DNA from: an uncultured Eubacteriales bacterium
GTDB lineage: Bacteria; Bacillota; Clostridia; HGM11514
Assembly: GCA_902492655.1 (NCBI GenBank)
Contig: CABUMF010000027.1
Location: 1-25,460 of the forward strand
Direction of reading: 5' to 3'
DNA length: 25,460 bases
The position numbers were made by a program, and so were the translations under genes. How positions within the stretch are numbered: position 1 is the stretch's first letter; each line of letters begins with the position of its first letter. The notes under the pieces are model-generated. The model did no database searches, was not told the origin of the DNA, and saw nothing but the letters and a program-made list of their open reading frames with translations. Positions 1-8,130 of the stretch are shown here, piece by piece.

Positions 1-50
1 TCCATTCTTTTTGCAATGTATCCGTCATGATATATTTCAAAAAGAATGGA
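1..50. repeat. Imperfect inverted repeat (fold-back) at the window edge
   Basis: The first 12 bases (TCCATTCTTTTT) are the exact reverse complement of bases 39-50. The arms continue to a TCATGA centre at 25-30, with 18 of 20 bases matching between the right arm (31-50) and the reverse complement of 1-20; four extra bases lie on the left arm. Read on the minus strand, the left arm encodes HDGYIAKRM; the right arm encodes YISKRM on the plus strand. Both are the same PurL segment, so the first ~24 bases are a reversed near-copy of the gene they abut. This explains the in-frame stop at 28-30. I read it as a fold-back chimera or assembly edge artefact rather than a biological element. Confidence 0.8.
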
Positions 51-2499
51 AATAGGTGCAGTTGTCGGTGCTGTTCCGGCGGAAAATGTACGCCGTGAGG
101 TTCCGAAGCCCGGAGATATTGTCATTCTTTTGGGCGGAAGAACCGGAAGGGACGGTTGCGGCGGTGCAACGGGTTCTTCCAAATCACATAAGCTTTCTTC
201 CCTTACAGAATGCGGTGCCGAGGTGCAGAAGGGCAACGCTCCCGAGGAGAGAAAGCTTCAGAGGTTATTCAGAAATCCCGAGGCTTCAAGGCTTATCAAG
301 CGTTGTAACGACTTTGGCGCAGGCGGTGTTTCGGTTGCCGTGGGTGAGCTTGCAGACGGGCTTGAAATCGACCTTAATGCGGTTCCCAAAAAGTATGAAG
401 GACTTGACGGAACGGAGCTTGCTATAAGTGAATCCCAGGAGAGAATGGCTGTTGTTGTAGAGGAAAAGGATAAGGACAAATTCTTTGAGCTTGCAAAGAG
501 CGAGAACCTCGAGGCAACGGTTGTTGCCGCTGTAACAGACAAAAATCGCCTGACAATGACATGGAACGGCAACAAAATTGTAGACCTGTCAAGGGAGTTT
601 TTGAATTCTAACGGTGCCGAAAAGCACATTAATATTAAAATATCTAAGCCTCTTCCTTTTGAAAAGAAGAAAGAAAACACAGGGTTTGCCGACCGCATAA
701 AGGCTTTGGCGGGGGATCTTAATATTTGCTCAAAGAGAGGGCTTTCGGAACGCTTTGATTCCACGATAGGCTCGGGAACGGTTGTAATGCCCTTCGGCGG
801 AAAGCATCAGCTTACTCCGACGCAGTTCATGGCGGCAAAAATCCCTGTTTTGGGCAAGGAAACAAAAACCTGTTCTGTTATGGCATACGGCTATAATCCG
901 TTTATTTCGGAGAAAAGCCCTTATCATGGAGCGTATCTTGCGGTAATCGAATCCGTTGCAAAGCTTGCCGCATCCGGTGCACCTCTGGATGATTGCTATC
1001 TTACATTCCAGGAATACTTTGAAAAACCCGGCACCTCTCCTGAGCGTTGGGGAAAGCCCATGGCGGCACTTCTCGGCGCAATGAGGGCGCAGATTGACCT
1101 GGGCTTTGCCGCAATAGGCGGTAAGGATTCCATGAGCGGAAGCTTTGAAAGCATTGATGTTCCGCCTACACTCGTTTCTTTTGCCATAACGGTGGGTGAT
1201 ACCGAAAAAATCATATCTCCCGAGTTCAAAAAGGCAAATTCCGATGTTTTGCTGTTAAAGCCCGAATACGGTGAAAACGGCATACCGAAGCCTGAAAGCT
1301 TCAAGGCTCTTTGCAAAAAGGTTTGCGAGCTTATTTCGGACGGTCATGTGCTTTCGTGCTTTACTCCTACCTACGGCGGAGTTGCCGAGGCTGTTATGAA
1401 GATGAGCTTCGGAAATAAAATCGGCTTTGAATTCAGCGGCGATGCTGATATTTTCTCTTACGCATACGGCTCGTTTGTCGTTGAAACAGACGGTACGGTA
1501 AGCGGAGAAAAACTCGGAAGAACCGTATCCGAGCCGACTATAGCATACGCTTCGGAAAAGGTTAGCATAGATGAGCTTTCAAAAATTTACGAAGGCAAGC
1601 TTGAGCCTGTTTTTCCGCTTAATGTAAAATCGGATATTCAGCCGATTAGGATGGATAGCTTCAAATGTTCGGAAAAATTCTCCGCAAAGACCAAAATCGC
1701 AAAGCCGAGAGTGGTAATACCGGTATTTCCCGGCACAAATTGCGAGTATGACAGTGCAAGGCAGTTTGAAAAAGCAGGTGCAAAGGCAGAAATCGTTGTA
1801 ATAAACAATCTTACACCGGCGGGTATTTCGGAATCCGTTGAGAAATTTGCGGAGCTTGTGGACAATTCGCAGATCATATTTATCCCGGGAGGCTTTTCCG
1901 GCGGTGACGAACCCGAGGGCTCGGGCAAGTTTATAACCGCATTTTTCAGAAATCCCATGATTTCCGAAAAGGTTAACAAGCTTCTTTCCTGCCGTGACGG
2001 TCTTATGGCAGGAATATGCAACGGCTTCCAGGCTCTTATTAAGCTCGGACTTGTTCCCTACGGTGAAATAAGAGATGCGAAGCCCGATTCTCCTACCCTT
2101 ACATTTAATACTATTGCAAGGCATCAATCAAAGCTTGTAAGGACTAAAGTGGTTTCAAACAAATCACCCTGGCTTTCGTTCGTTTCTCCGGGCGATGTTT
2201 ATACCGTTCCGATTTCTCACGGTGAGGGTAGATTTGTGTGCAGTCCCGAGCTTATGGAAAATTTGGTTCAAAACGGTCAGATTTTAACCCGTTATGTTGA
2301 CCTTGACGGCAACCCGACCTATGATATTTCGTATAATCCCAACGGCTCCTTTGAAGCGGTTGAGGGCATTATGTCGCCTGACGGCAGAATTATAGGTAAA
2401 ATGGGACATTCCGAGAGAATAGGAGATAATCTCTACAAGAATGTTGAGGGCAATTTTGATATGCAGCTGTTCAGGTCTGCGGTTGAATATTTCAAATAA
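31..2499 (+). CDS. purL: Phosphoribosylformylglycinamidine synthase, C-terminal part (5' truncated)
   Basis: Cytosolic FGAM synthase of purine biosynthesis, which converts FGAR, glutamine and ATP to FGAM. About 820 residues are present. The family's single-chain form is roughly 1,240 residues, so about a third is missing upstream. Visible, numbered from the Met at 46: the glycine-rich segment LLGGRTGRDGCGGATGSS, a second synthetase half with GGKDSMSG, and a C-terminal class I glutamine amidotransferase from about residue 560 (VFPGTNCEYDSA). That domain carries the catalytic Cys658 (GICNGFQAL) and the His725/Glu727 pair (SHGEGRF), so glutaminase and synthetase are fused. The ATG at 46 is an internal Met of the KRMEIGAV motif, not the true start. 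Sense coding in this frame begins at 31 (YISKR) and is cut by the fold-back. No clear terminator follows the stop. Confidence 0.95.
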   Translation, partial: YISKRMEIGAVVGAVPAENVRREVPKPGDIVILLGGRTGRDGCGGATGSSKSHKLSSLTECGAEVQKGNAPEERKLQRLFRNPEASRLIKRCNDFGAGGVSVAVGELADGLEIDLNAVPKKYEGLDGTELAISESQERMAVVVEEKDKDKFFELAKSENLEATVVAAVTDKNRLTMTWNGNKIVDLSREFLNSNGAEKHINIKISKPLPFEKKKENTGFADRIKALAGDLNICSKRGLSERFDSTIGSGTVVMPFGGKHQLTPTQFMAAKIPVLGKETKTCSVMAYGYNPFISEKSPYHGAYLAVIESVAKLAASGAPLDDCYLTFQEYFEKPGTSPERWGKPMAALLGAMRAQIDLGFAAIGGKDSMSGSFESIDVPPTLVSFAITVGDTEKIISPEFKKANSDVLLLKPEYGENGIPKPESFKALCKKVCELISDGHVLSCFTPTYGGVAEAVMKMSFGNKIGFEFSGDADIFSYAYGSFVVETDGTVSGEKLGRTVSEPTIAYASEKVSIDELSKIYEGKLEPVFPLNVKSDIQPIRMDSFKCSEKFSAKTKIAKPRVVIPVFPGTNCEYDSARQFEKAGAKAEIVVINNLTPAGISESVEKFAELVDNSQIIFIPGGFSGGDEPEGSGKFITAFFRNPMISEKVNKLLSCRDGLMAGICNGFQALIKLGLVPYGEIRDAKPDSPTLTFNTIARHQSKLVRTKVVSNKSPWLSFVSPGDVYTVPISHGEGRFVCSPELMENLVQNGQILTRYVDLDGNPTYDISYNPNGSFEAVEGIMSPDGRIIGKMGHSERIGDNLYKNVEGNFDMQLFRSAVEYFK

Positions 2500-2529
2500 G
2501 GCTTTTTAGTTACATTTGCGTTACATCCG

Positions 2530-2558
2530 TTGACAAACATCTCAAAAACATATATTAT
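2530..2558 (+). promoter_or_regulatory. Sigma-A-type promoter for the TPR/SPOR lipoprotein gene
   Basis: TTGACA at 2530-2535, a 17-base spacer and TATTAT at 2553-2558. It lies 37 bases before the ATG at 2595 and downstream of the purL stop, so the lipoprotein gene probably has its own transcript. Confidence 0.7.
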
Positions 2559-2594
2559 TATAAGAGATTATTTTGCGAAAAGAGGCTTATAATA

Positions 2595-3662
2595 ATGAAA
2601 TATAAAGAGATTATTGCGATAGGAGCGGTGGCTGCGCTTGTGCTCACAGGTTGCGGTTCGAGCAAAACCACATCCGGCAGCGAGTTGCTTGCACAAGGGA
2701 AATATTCTGCGGCGGCGGACGCTTTTTCGGAGGAAATCAAGTCTGACCCGAAAAAGGTTTCGCTGTATATAGGTCTTGCCGATGCATATATCGGTGAGGG
2801 CGAATATGAAGCCGCTGTCGATAACCTTTCCGAGGGCTACAATGCAACAAAATCCGACGAGCTTACGGATAAGATGATAAAGATTACCGATGACCTTTAT
2901 AAAATTGCGGCAAGTAAGGAAGATTATCAGACGGTTCTTTATTGCTGTGAGGCGGTTTTGGAATGTAAGGATGACGAGCCTTCTATTTATGAAACCAAGG
3001 CAATGTGCTATTTGCATATGGATCAGGTTGATAAGGCAATCAAAACGGTTTCCGAAGGCGAGGAAAAGACGGGTAGTAAGGACATTTCAGAAAATGTTTC
3101 GTCATATCTTTATACGCTCGGAAGCAAGGCATATACGAGCGGCGAAAAAGCTTCTGCAAAGGAGTATTACGAAAAGGTTCTGGAGCTTGATCCCGAAAAC
3201 GAGGATGCTGCCAACATGATAAAGGCTATAGGTGATACTGCCGAAGAAGCACCAAAGAAGGAAGAACAGAAGGAAGAGAAAGAAGAAGAGCAAAAGGAAG
3301 AACAGAAGAGCGAAACTTCCAAAGCTCCTTCTCAGACAAGCCCTTCGGCTCCGACGCAGAATACACAGCAGCAGACAAAGCCTGCGTCCCCTGCGCCTCA
3401 GACGGCTCAGCCTGCGCCTCAGACGGCACAGCCTGCACCTCAAAAAGCAAATTACACCGTTCAGATCGGTGCTTATTCAGAAAAGCAGAACGCCGAAAAC
3501 AAGGTTGCAAAAGCAAATGCGGCAGGCTTTTCCGCTAGCATAAGTGCATCGGGAGGATTATATCATGTGACTATAGGCACATATTCCACCGAAGCCGAAG
3601 CAAACAATGTCGCATCCAAGGCTCAGGCGGCGGGATTTAATGTAATTGTATTGACAGATTAA
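2595..3662 (+). CDS. TPR-repeat lipoprotein with C-terminal SPOR domain
   Basis: A 355-residue predicted lipoprotein on the outer face of the membrane. The signal peptide ends in a lipobox LTGC with the lipidated Cys at residue 20. Residues about 28-210 are tetratricopeptide-like helical repeats (ADAFSEEIKSDPKKVSLYIG; YYEKVLELDPENEDAA). Then comes a Lys/Glu-rich stretch (about 213-240), a Pro/Gln/Ala linker with PAPQTAQ repeats (about 245-285) and a SPOR domain (about 286-355, YTVQIGAYS). SPOR domains bind denuded peptidoglycan glycan strands, as at division septa, so this is plausibly a cell-wall or division scaffold. That role is inferred; no catalytic motif is seen. The start is supported by AGAGG at 2581-2585. 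The gene stands alone between two promoters. Confidence 0.85.
   Translation: MKYKEIIAIGAVAALVLTGCGSSKTTSGSELLAQGKYSAAADAFSEEIKSDPKKVSLYIGLADAYIGEGEYEAAVDNLSEGYNATKSDELTDKMIKITDDLYKIAASKEDYQTVLYCCEAVLECKDDEPSIYETKAMCYLHMDQVDKAIKTVSEGEEKTGSKDISENVSSYLYTLGSKAYTSGEKASAKEYYEKVLELDPENEDAANMIKAIGDTAEEAPKKEEQKEEKEEEQKEEQKSETSKAPSQTSPSAPTQNTQQQTKPASPAPQTAQPAPQTAQPAPQKANYTVQIGAYSEKQNAENKVAKANAAGFSASISASGGLYHVTIGTYSTEAEANNVASKAQAAGFNVIVLTD
3390..3443 (+). repeat. 21-bp tandem repeat encoding PAPQTAQ
   Basis: About 2.5 copies of a 21-base unit (starting CCTGCGCCTCAGACGGC) at 3390-3410, 3411-3431 and 3432-3443. It codes a Pro/Gln/Ala linker between the TPR region and the SPOR domain. Copy number is likely to vary between strains by slippage. 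Confidence 0.85.
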
Positions 3663-3679
3663 ACAAAATGATGTATAAT
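3651..3679 (+). promoter_or_regulatory. Perfect consensus promoter TTGACA-17-TATAAT
   Basis: TTGACA at 3651-3656 lies inside the last codons of the lipoprotein gene. A 17-base spacer leads to TATAAT at 3674-3679. Predicted transcription starts near 3686, just upstream of the 17-bp hairpin at 3695-3733 and then rpmB. Both hexamers and the spacer match the sigma-A consensus exactly. Confidence 0.75.
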
Positions 3680-3694
3680 ATATGCGTATAGGCG

Positions 3695-3733
3695 GTGTTT
3701 TTTGAAAAAAATCAACTTTTTTTCAAAAAACAC
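3695..3733. promoter_or_regulatory. Perfect 17-bp AT-rich hairpin in the rpmB leader
   Basis: Bases 3695-3711 (GTGTTTTTTGAAAAAAA) are exactly complementary to 3717-3733, with a 5-base loop TCAAC. The stem is almost all A:T and is not followed by a T-tract. It is therefore not a standard intrinsic terminator, though it could act as a weak one for the lipoprotein gene or as a leader structure for rpmB. It sits between two candidate promoters. Confidence 0.7.
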
Positions 3734-3762
3734 TTGCAAAATAGATTAAAATCTGTTATTAT
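3734..3762 (+). promoter_or_regulatory. Second candidate promoter for rpmB
   Basis: TTGCAA at 3734-3739, a 17-base spacer and TATTAT at 3757-3762, placed 39 bases before the rpmB start. The -35 starts at the base after the hairpin, so transcripts from here would lack the hairpin while those from 3651-3679 would carry it. Confidence 0.55.
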
Positions 3763-3801
3763 AGAATAATCGGAGTTGTATGTTTAGGAGGTGTAATATA
3801 G

Positions 3802-3990
3802 ATGGCTAAATGTGATGTATGCGGCAAGGGTCTGTCGTTTGGTATTAAGGTTTCTCATTCTCACAGAAGATCCAACAGAACTTGGGCTCCCAATGTAAGA
3901 AAAATTCGCGTAATCGAGAACGGTGCGGTTAAAACAAAGCATGTTTGCACAAGATGTATTCGTTCCGGTAAAATCACCCGCGCAATATAA
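3802..3990 (+). CDS. rpmB: 50S ribosomal protein L28
   Basis: A 62-residue large-subunit ribosomal protein of full family length. It has the four-cysteine zinc-ribbon form: C4-x2-C7 (CDVCGKG) and C49-x2-C52 (HVCTRC). The segment SHSHRRSNRTWAPNVRKIRV is typical of L28. The start is fixed by AGGAGGTG at 3786-3793. The gene is monocistronic in appearance: strong leader promoters upstream and a terminator hairpin at 4032-4070, though readthrough would enter the smc operon. The Cys+ form suggests a zinc-replete paralogue, since some bacteria also carry a Cys-less version; none is seen here. Confidence 0.97.
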   Translation: MAKCDVCGKGLSFGIKVSHSHRRSNRTWAPNVRKIRVIENGAVKTKHVCTRCIRSGKITRAI

Positions 3991-4031
3991 CCTTGGGGAT
4001 ATATGTACTCAAATTACGGGCAACAAATAAG

Positions 4032-4070
4032 GTCGTATTTCGGTTAAGCACCGTAAATACGGCTTTTTTA
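4032..4070 (+). terminator. Intrinsic terminator after rpmB
   Basis: The stem pairs GTCGTATTT and CGGT (from 4032) with ACCG and AAATACGGC (to 4063). It has one G:U pair and one bulged base, loop TAAGC, and a run of six T at 4064-4069. The next start codon (4093) follows 23 bases later, leaving no space for a full promoter. Confidence 0.8.
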
Positions 4071-4092
4071 CTAACTTCGGGAAGGTGAGATT

Positions 4093-4548
4093 ATGGCTCA
4101 AAAAGCCGAAAAAGGCTCATTATTAAAATTTTTACTTATTGCAATAATTGTGTCGGTGATTGCATTGGCTGTTTTGTTCAACACTTTTTACACAGCACCA
4201 AATCCTGCAACCCATGCGGATATTGACCTTTCTTCGCAAAAGGAAACACCTATAGAATCCGAAGAAAAACAGCACGAGGAACAGCCTGCCGACAGCGATA
4301 TGCTTAAATCTTTGTCGGATGCCAAAAATGAAATGGACATTGCGTGGAAAAATGCCGAAGAATGGATTGACGAAAACGGCGTAGAAGGCGATTCTGCCAT
4401 GCTCGAGAATTATCGGAATGAGTATGAAAGCCTGTGCCGTGAGGCGGAAAATCCATCGGGATACACATTGCGGCAGGCAGGGGAAACCGTAATGAATATT
4501 AATGAGTTTATCGACAATCTTAACGATTGGATAGAAATGGAAAGATAA
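4093..4548 (+). CDS. Small single-pass membrane protein upstream of smc, function unknown
   Basis: A 151-residue protein I do not recognise. A short basic N-terminus precedes a membrane helix at about residues 11-33 (FLLIAIIVSVIALAVLFNTF). The rest is a very acidic, mainly helical outward-facing or tethered domain (EESEEKQHEEQ-type linker, then a helix pair rich in Glu, Asp and Trp). There are no cysteine or catalytic motifs. The start is supported by GGAAGGTGAG at 4080-4089. Its stop is one base before the smc ATG, so translation of the two is probably coupled. A link to chromosome segregation is suggested only by that position. No promoter is seen between the rpmB terminator and this gene. 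Confidence 0.75.
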   Translation: MAQKAEKGSLLKFLLIAIIVSVIALAVLFNTFYTAPNPATHADIDLSSQKETPIESEEKQHEEQPADSDMLKSLSDAKNEMDIAWKNAEEWIDENGVEGDSAMLENYRNEYESLCREAENPSGYTLRQAGETVMNINEFIDNLNDWIEMER

Positions 4549-4549
4549 C

Positions 4550-7500
4550 ATGTATCTTAAAAAACTGGAGATGCAAGGGTTTAAGTCGTTTCCCGATAAG
4601 GTAAGGCTGGATTTCACTCCCGGGCTTACGGCGATTGTCGGGCCTAACGGGAGCGGAAAGAGCAACATTACCGATGCGGTCAGATGGGTACTGGGCGAGC
4701 AAAGCGCAAAAATGCTCAGAGGTGCCAAAATGGAGGATGTTATTTTCAGCGGCACCGATGCGAGAAAGCCTCTCGGATTTGCGGAGGTCTCGGTAACATT
4801 TGACAATTCGGACAAACGGCTTAATATTGAGTATGACGAAGTTACCGTTACAAGACGGGTTTACCGTTCGGGTGACGGAGAATATTTTATAAACCGTGCC
4901 TCGGTAAGGCTTAGGGATGTTCATGAGCTGTTTATGGACACAGGCCTTGGAAGGGACGGTTATTCGCTTATCGGTCAAGGTAAAATTGATGAGATTTTAA
5001 GTAATAAATCGGAGGACAGACGCCGTGTTTTTGAAGAAGCGGCAGGTATCTCAAAGTATAAATACAGAAAAATCGAAGCGCAGAGAAAGCTTGACGGCAC
5101 AACGGCAAATCTTGAAAGAATAAGCGATATTGTGTCCGAGCTTGAAGACAGGCTTACGCCGCTTAAGAGACAATCGGAAAAGGCGAAAAAGTTTTTGGAG
5201 CTTTCAGAAAGGCTAAAAACTCTTGAAGCCACGGTTTCCGTAATGAACATAGATTTGTTGAAGCATTCCTCGGGCGAGCTTGATGTTAGCCTAAGAGGGC
5301 TTAATCAGAGCGCAAAGGACTGCGCAGATGCGCTTGATACTTTGGAAAAAGAAATCGGAAGCCTTTACGAATCCATAGGAACAACCGAGGCTGAAATAGC
5401 CGGCGTCCGTGAGGATATAACCTCGTTTGAAGGCAGTATAAATCTGCATTTGAACGAAATTGGGATGAATAAGTCAACTATAGAAGAAAATAAGAATGAA
5501 ATCTTGCAGCTTGAAGCAGATATTGCTTTATCCGAAAATGATGCTGAAGGCAAGCTTTTGGAAATAGACAGCAAGGAAAAAGAGGTAGAAAAGCTTGAAA
5601 ATGAGGTAAATACGCTGAAAGAAGCTCTTTTGGAGCTTGAGAACAGCCATTCAAAGTGCCGTGAAAACTGCGAAGCGGCTTTGGAGAGGCTTAATAATGC
5701 AAATGAAAATCTTGCGGCTTCCACTGCCGAAGCCTCTGAAATTCGTGCGGCGCTTTCGGGTGCGGATGCACTTCGTGAAAGCTATAAGGCACAGCTTGTT
5801 GATGCTGAAAACAACGCCTCCGAGGCTGAGGAAAAGCTGGAGTTTTTGAGAAAATCCGCTGAAGAAATAAGAGCCCGGGCAAATACCGCAGAGGGCAAAA
5901 AGCGTGACCTCTTGAGAGAAAAGGACAAAATTAAAGCAGAAATTCTTGTTTTGGAGAAAAAGTACGGTTCGGACGGGCAGATGCTTTCGGATAAAGAGTC
6001 GCTTTTAAATATGAAGCGTGACAGAATAAGAATGCTGACAGAGCTTGAAAATGAATATGAAGGCTATCACAAGGGCGTAAAGTCTGTAATGCAGGCGGTT
6101 TCCTCCGAGCTTAAAAATGCGGATATTCGCGCGCCTCTTTCGAGGCTTATTACTATTGAAAACGATTACACCACTGCGATTGAAGCGGCTTTGGGCGGTG
6201 CTCTCCAGAATATTGTGACGGGAAGCGAAGAGGACGCCAAGGCGGCGATTTCGTACCTGAAAAATACAAGGGGCGGCAGGGTGACATTTTTGCCGCTTAC
6301 ATCTGTTCGTGCAAGGAAATTTGACGAAAAATTAAGCGGATTTGACGGATTTATCGGTCTTGCATCGGAGCTTTGCGGCTTTGACGAGGAGTATAGAGGT
6401 ATTATTTCAAGTCTTTTGGGTTCTGTTGCCGTGACGGATAACATTGCAAATGCCGTAAATATGGCAAAAAAGTGCTCGTATCGCTTCAAAATAGTAACCT
6501 TAGACGGTGAAATTATTTCGCCGGGAGGCTCGATTACAGGCGGTAATTCCGGTAAATCAAATGGAATTCTGACTCGTGCCGGAGATAAAAACAGGCTTAC
6601 CGAGGAGTGCGAAAAGCTTTCTGAGGCTGTTAACAAGCTTAAGGAAAAGAATAAGTCCACGGCAGAAGAGCTGTCGGATAAAAACGAACAGCTATCCGAT
6701 GTTGAGGCAAGAATATCAGAAGCGGATGCCGAAATTCTGTCTTTGGCAGGCGAGGATAACAGATTGTGTTTTGAAATAAGCCGTGAAACCAAGGAAAAAG
6801 AGAAAAATATTGAGCTTGCGTCAAGGTCAAGCGAAAGAATTTCGGATATAGAAACACAGACGAAGGACAAAAGAAACAGGCTATCGGAGCTTTCCGAACA
6901 AAACAGAAAGTTCGGTGAGGATTGCGAAGAGCTTAAAAATCTGTATGAAAAAGCAGTTGAAGCCGAAAGAAAGGCTTCCTCCGAGGTTTCAGAAGCAAAA
7001 ACCGAGGTTCTGAGCGCAGAAAAAACTGCGGCGATAGAAAAAGAAAGAATTAATTCCTTGAAAATTACACATTCGGCGGCGGTAAGCTCCGCTTCTGCCG
7101 CAAAGGAAAAGCGAGAGGCTTTGCTTTTTAAGAACACAACTCTTTTTGCTGATATTGAGATTAACCAAAAGAAAATCGAGGGCTTGAACGATTCTATCGA
7201 GCAAAAACGGTTAAGGATGAACGAGATAGAGCAGAGAAAGGCGGCAAGAGCCGATGAAATTAATTCAAAGCAGGCATCGGTAAAGAACGAAAGAGAACGC
7301 TTTGCATCGCTGCAGACCGAAATTTCAAAGCTTGAAACACGCAAAAACAAGTGCGAAATGGAAACGGATGCAATAATAAATAAGCTTTGGGATGATTACG
7401 GGCTTACTTATGTTACGGCGGCGGAATTTAAGTGCGAGATTGAAAGTCTATCGACTGCAAAAAATGAGATTTCCGGGCTTAAACGGCAGATTTCCGCACT

Positions 7501-8119
7501 GGGTTCAATCAATGTTGACGCCATAGAGGAGTACAAGACCGTAAAAGAACGCTATGAGTTTCTGTCAGGTCAGAGAAATGACCTTATCGAGGCAAAGACA
7601 TCTCTTGAAAAAACCATTGCCGATATGCAGGAGCTTATGAAAAAAGTTTTTTCCGAGCAGTTTAAGATAATAAATGCCCATTTTTCCGAAACCTTCAAAC
7701 AGCTTTTCGGAGGCGGAAGGGCAGAACTTAAGCTTTCCGACCCTTCTGATGTTCTGGAAAGCGGTATTGATATTGATGTTCAGCCACCGGGGAAAAGACT
7801 GCAAAATCTTATGCTTCTTTCCGGAGGAGAAAAAGCGCTTTGCGCAATAGCAATTATTTTTGCAATACTTAAAACGCGTCCCGCGCCGTTTTGTATATTT
7901 GATGAAATAGAAGCGGCACTTGATGATGTTAATGTGTATCGTTTTGCGGAGTATCTTAAGATTATGAACGAAAAATCGCAGTTTATGGTTGTAACTCACA
8001 GACGAGGCACTATGGAGGCGGCGGACAAGCTTTACGGTGTGACAATGCCGAAAAAGGGCATTTCGGAGATGCTGGAGCTTAATGTTTCCGAGCTCGATAA
8101 AAAAATCAAACTTAATTAA
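4550..8119 (+). CDS. smc: Chromosome segregation protein SMC
   Basis: A 1,189-residue SMC ATPase, full family length. It forms the Smc-ScpA-ScpB condensin complex, which is loaded near the origin and organises and separates sister chromosomes. Walker A is GPNGSGKSN at 31-39. A long heptad-rich coil runs to about 500. The hinge spans about 503-665 (EGYHKGVKSVM to SPGGSITGG), and the second coil runs to about 1,010. The C-terminal head carries the signature LLSGGEKAL near 1088-1096 and Walker B FDEIEAALDD with D1118/E1119. The start ATG lies one base after the preceding stop. It is followed by ftsY, the usual Firmicutes order; rnc, often just upstream of smc, is absent here. scpA and scpB are not in the window. 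Confidence 0.99.
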   Translation: MYLKKLEMQGFKSFPDKVRLDFTPGLTAIVGPNGSGKSNITDAVRWVLGEQSAKMLRGAKMEDVIFSGTDARKPLGFAEVSVTFDNSDKRLNIEYDEVTVTRRVYRSGDGEYFINRASVRLRDVHELFMDTGLGRDGYSLIGQGKIDEILSNKSEDRRRVFEEAAGISKYKYRKIEAQRKLDGTTANLERISDIVSELEDRLTPLKRQSEKAKKFLELSERLKTLEATVSVMNIDLLKHSSGELDVSLRGLNQSAKDCADALDTLEKEIGSLYESIGTTEAEIAGVREDITSFEGSINLHLNEIGMNKSTIEENKNEILQLEADIALSENDAEGKLLEIDSKEKEVEKLENEVNTLKEALLELENSHSKCRENCEAALERLNNANENLAASTAEASEIRAALSGADALRESYKAQLVDAENNASEAEEKLEFLRKSAEEIRARANTAEGKKRDLLREKDKIKAEILVLEKKYGSDGQMLSDKESLLNMKRDRIRMLTELENEYEGYHKGVKSVMQAVSSELKNADIRAPLSRLITIENDYTTAIEAALGGALQNIVTGSEEDAKAAISYLKNTRGGRVTFLPLTSVRARKFDEKLSGFDGFIGLASELCGFDEEYRGIISSLLGSVAVTDNIANAVNMAKKCSYRFKIVTLDGEIISPGGSITGGNSGKSNGILTRAGDKNRLTEECEKLSEAVNKLKEKNKSTAEELSDKNEQLSDVEARISEADAEILSLAGEDNRLCFEISRETKEKEKNIELASRSSERISDIETQTKDKRNRLSELSEQNRKFGEDCEELKNLYEKAVEAERKASSEVSEAKTEVLSAEKTAAIEKERINSLKITHSAAVSSASAAKEKREALLFKNTTLFADIEINQKKIEGLNDSIEQKRLRMNEIEQRKAARADEINSKQASVKNERERFASLQTEISKLETRKNKCEMETDAIINKLWDDYGLTYVTAAEFKCEIESLSTAKNEISGLKRQISALGSINVDAIEEYKTVKERYEFLSGQRNDLIEAKTSLEKTIADMQELMKKVFSEQFKIINAHFSETFKQLFGGGRAELKLSDPSDVLESGIDIDVQPPGKRLQNLMLLSGGEKALCAIAIIFAILKTRPAPFCIFDEIEAALDDVNVYRFAEYLKIMNEKSQFMVVTHRRGTMEAADKLYGVTMPKKGISEMLELNVSELDKKIKLN

Positions 8120-8130
8120 AGGGGTAAACT

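Noticed and set aside
46..48. ATG at 46 as the true start of purL
   Set aside because: It is the Met inside the conserved KRMEIGAV motif; two upstream synthetase parts are missing and no Shine-Dalgarno precedes it.
3390..3443. Short direct repeats as a CRISPR array
   Set aside because: The repeats are contiguous with no spacers, in frame and coding for PAPQTAQ.
3102..3543. Arg/Leu-rich frames on both strands across the lipoprotein linker
   Set aside because: These are off-frame readings of the Glu/Lys-rich and Pro/Gln repeat segments; no ribosome binding sites or homology.
6166..7350. Long minus-strand open frame (394 codons) opposite smc
   Set aside because: Ser/Phe/Leu-rich low-complexity mirror of the Glu/Lys/Ala-rich coiled coil; no start signal and no family resemblance.
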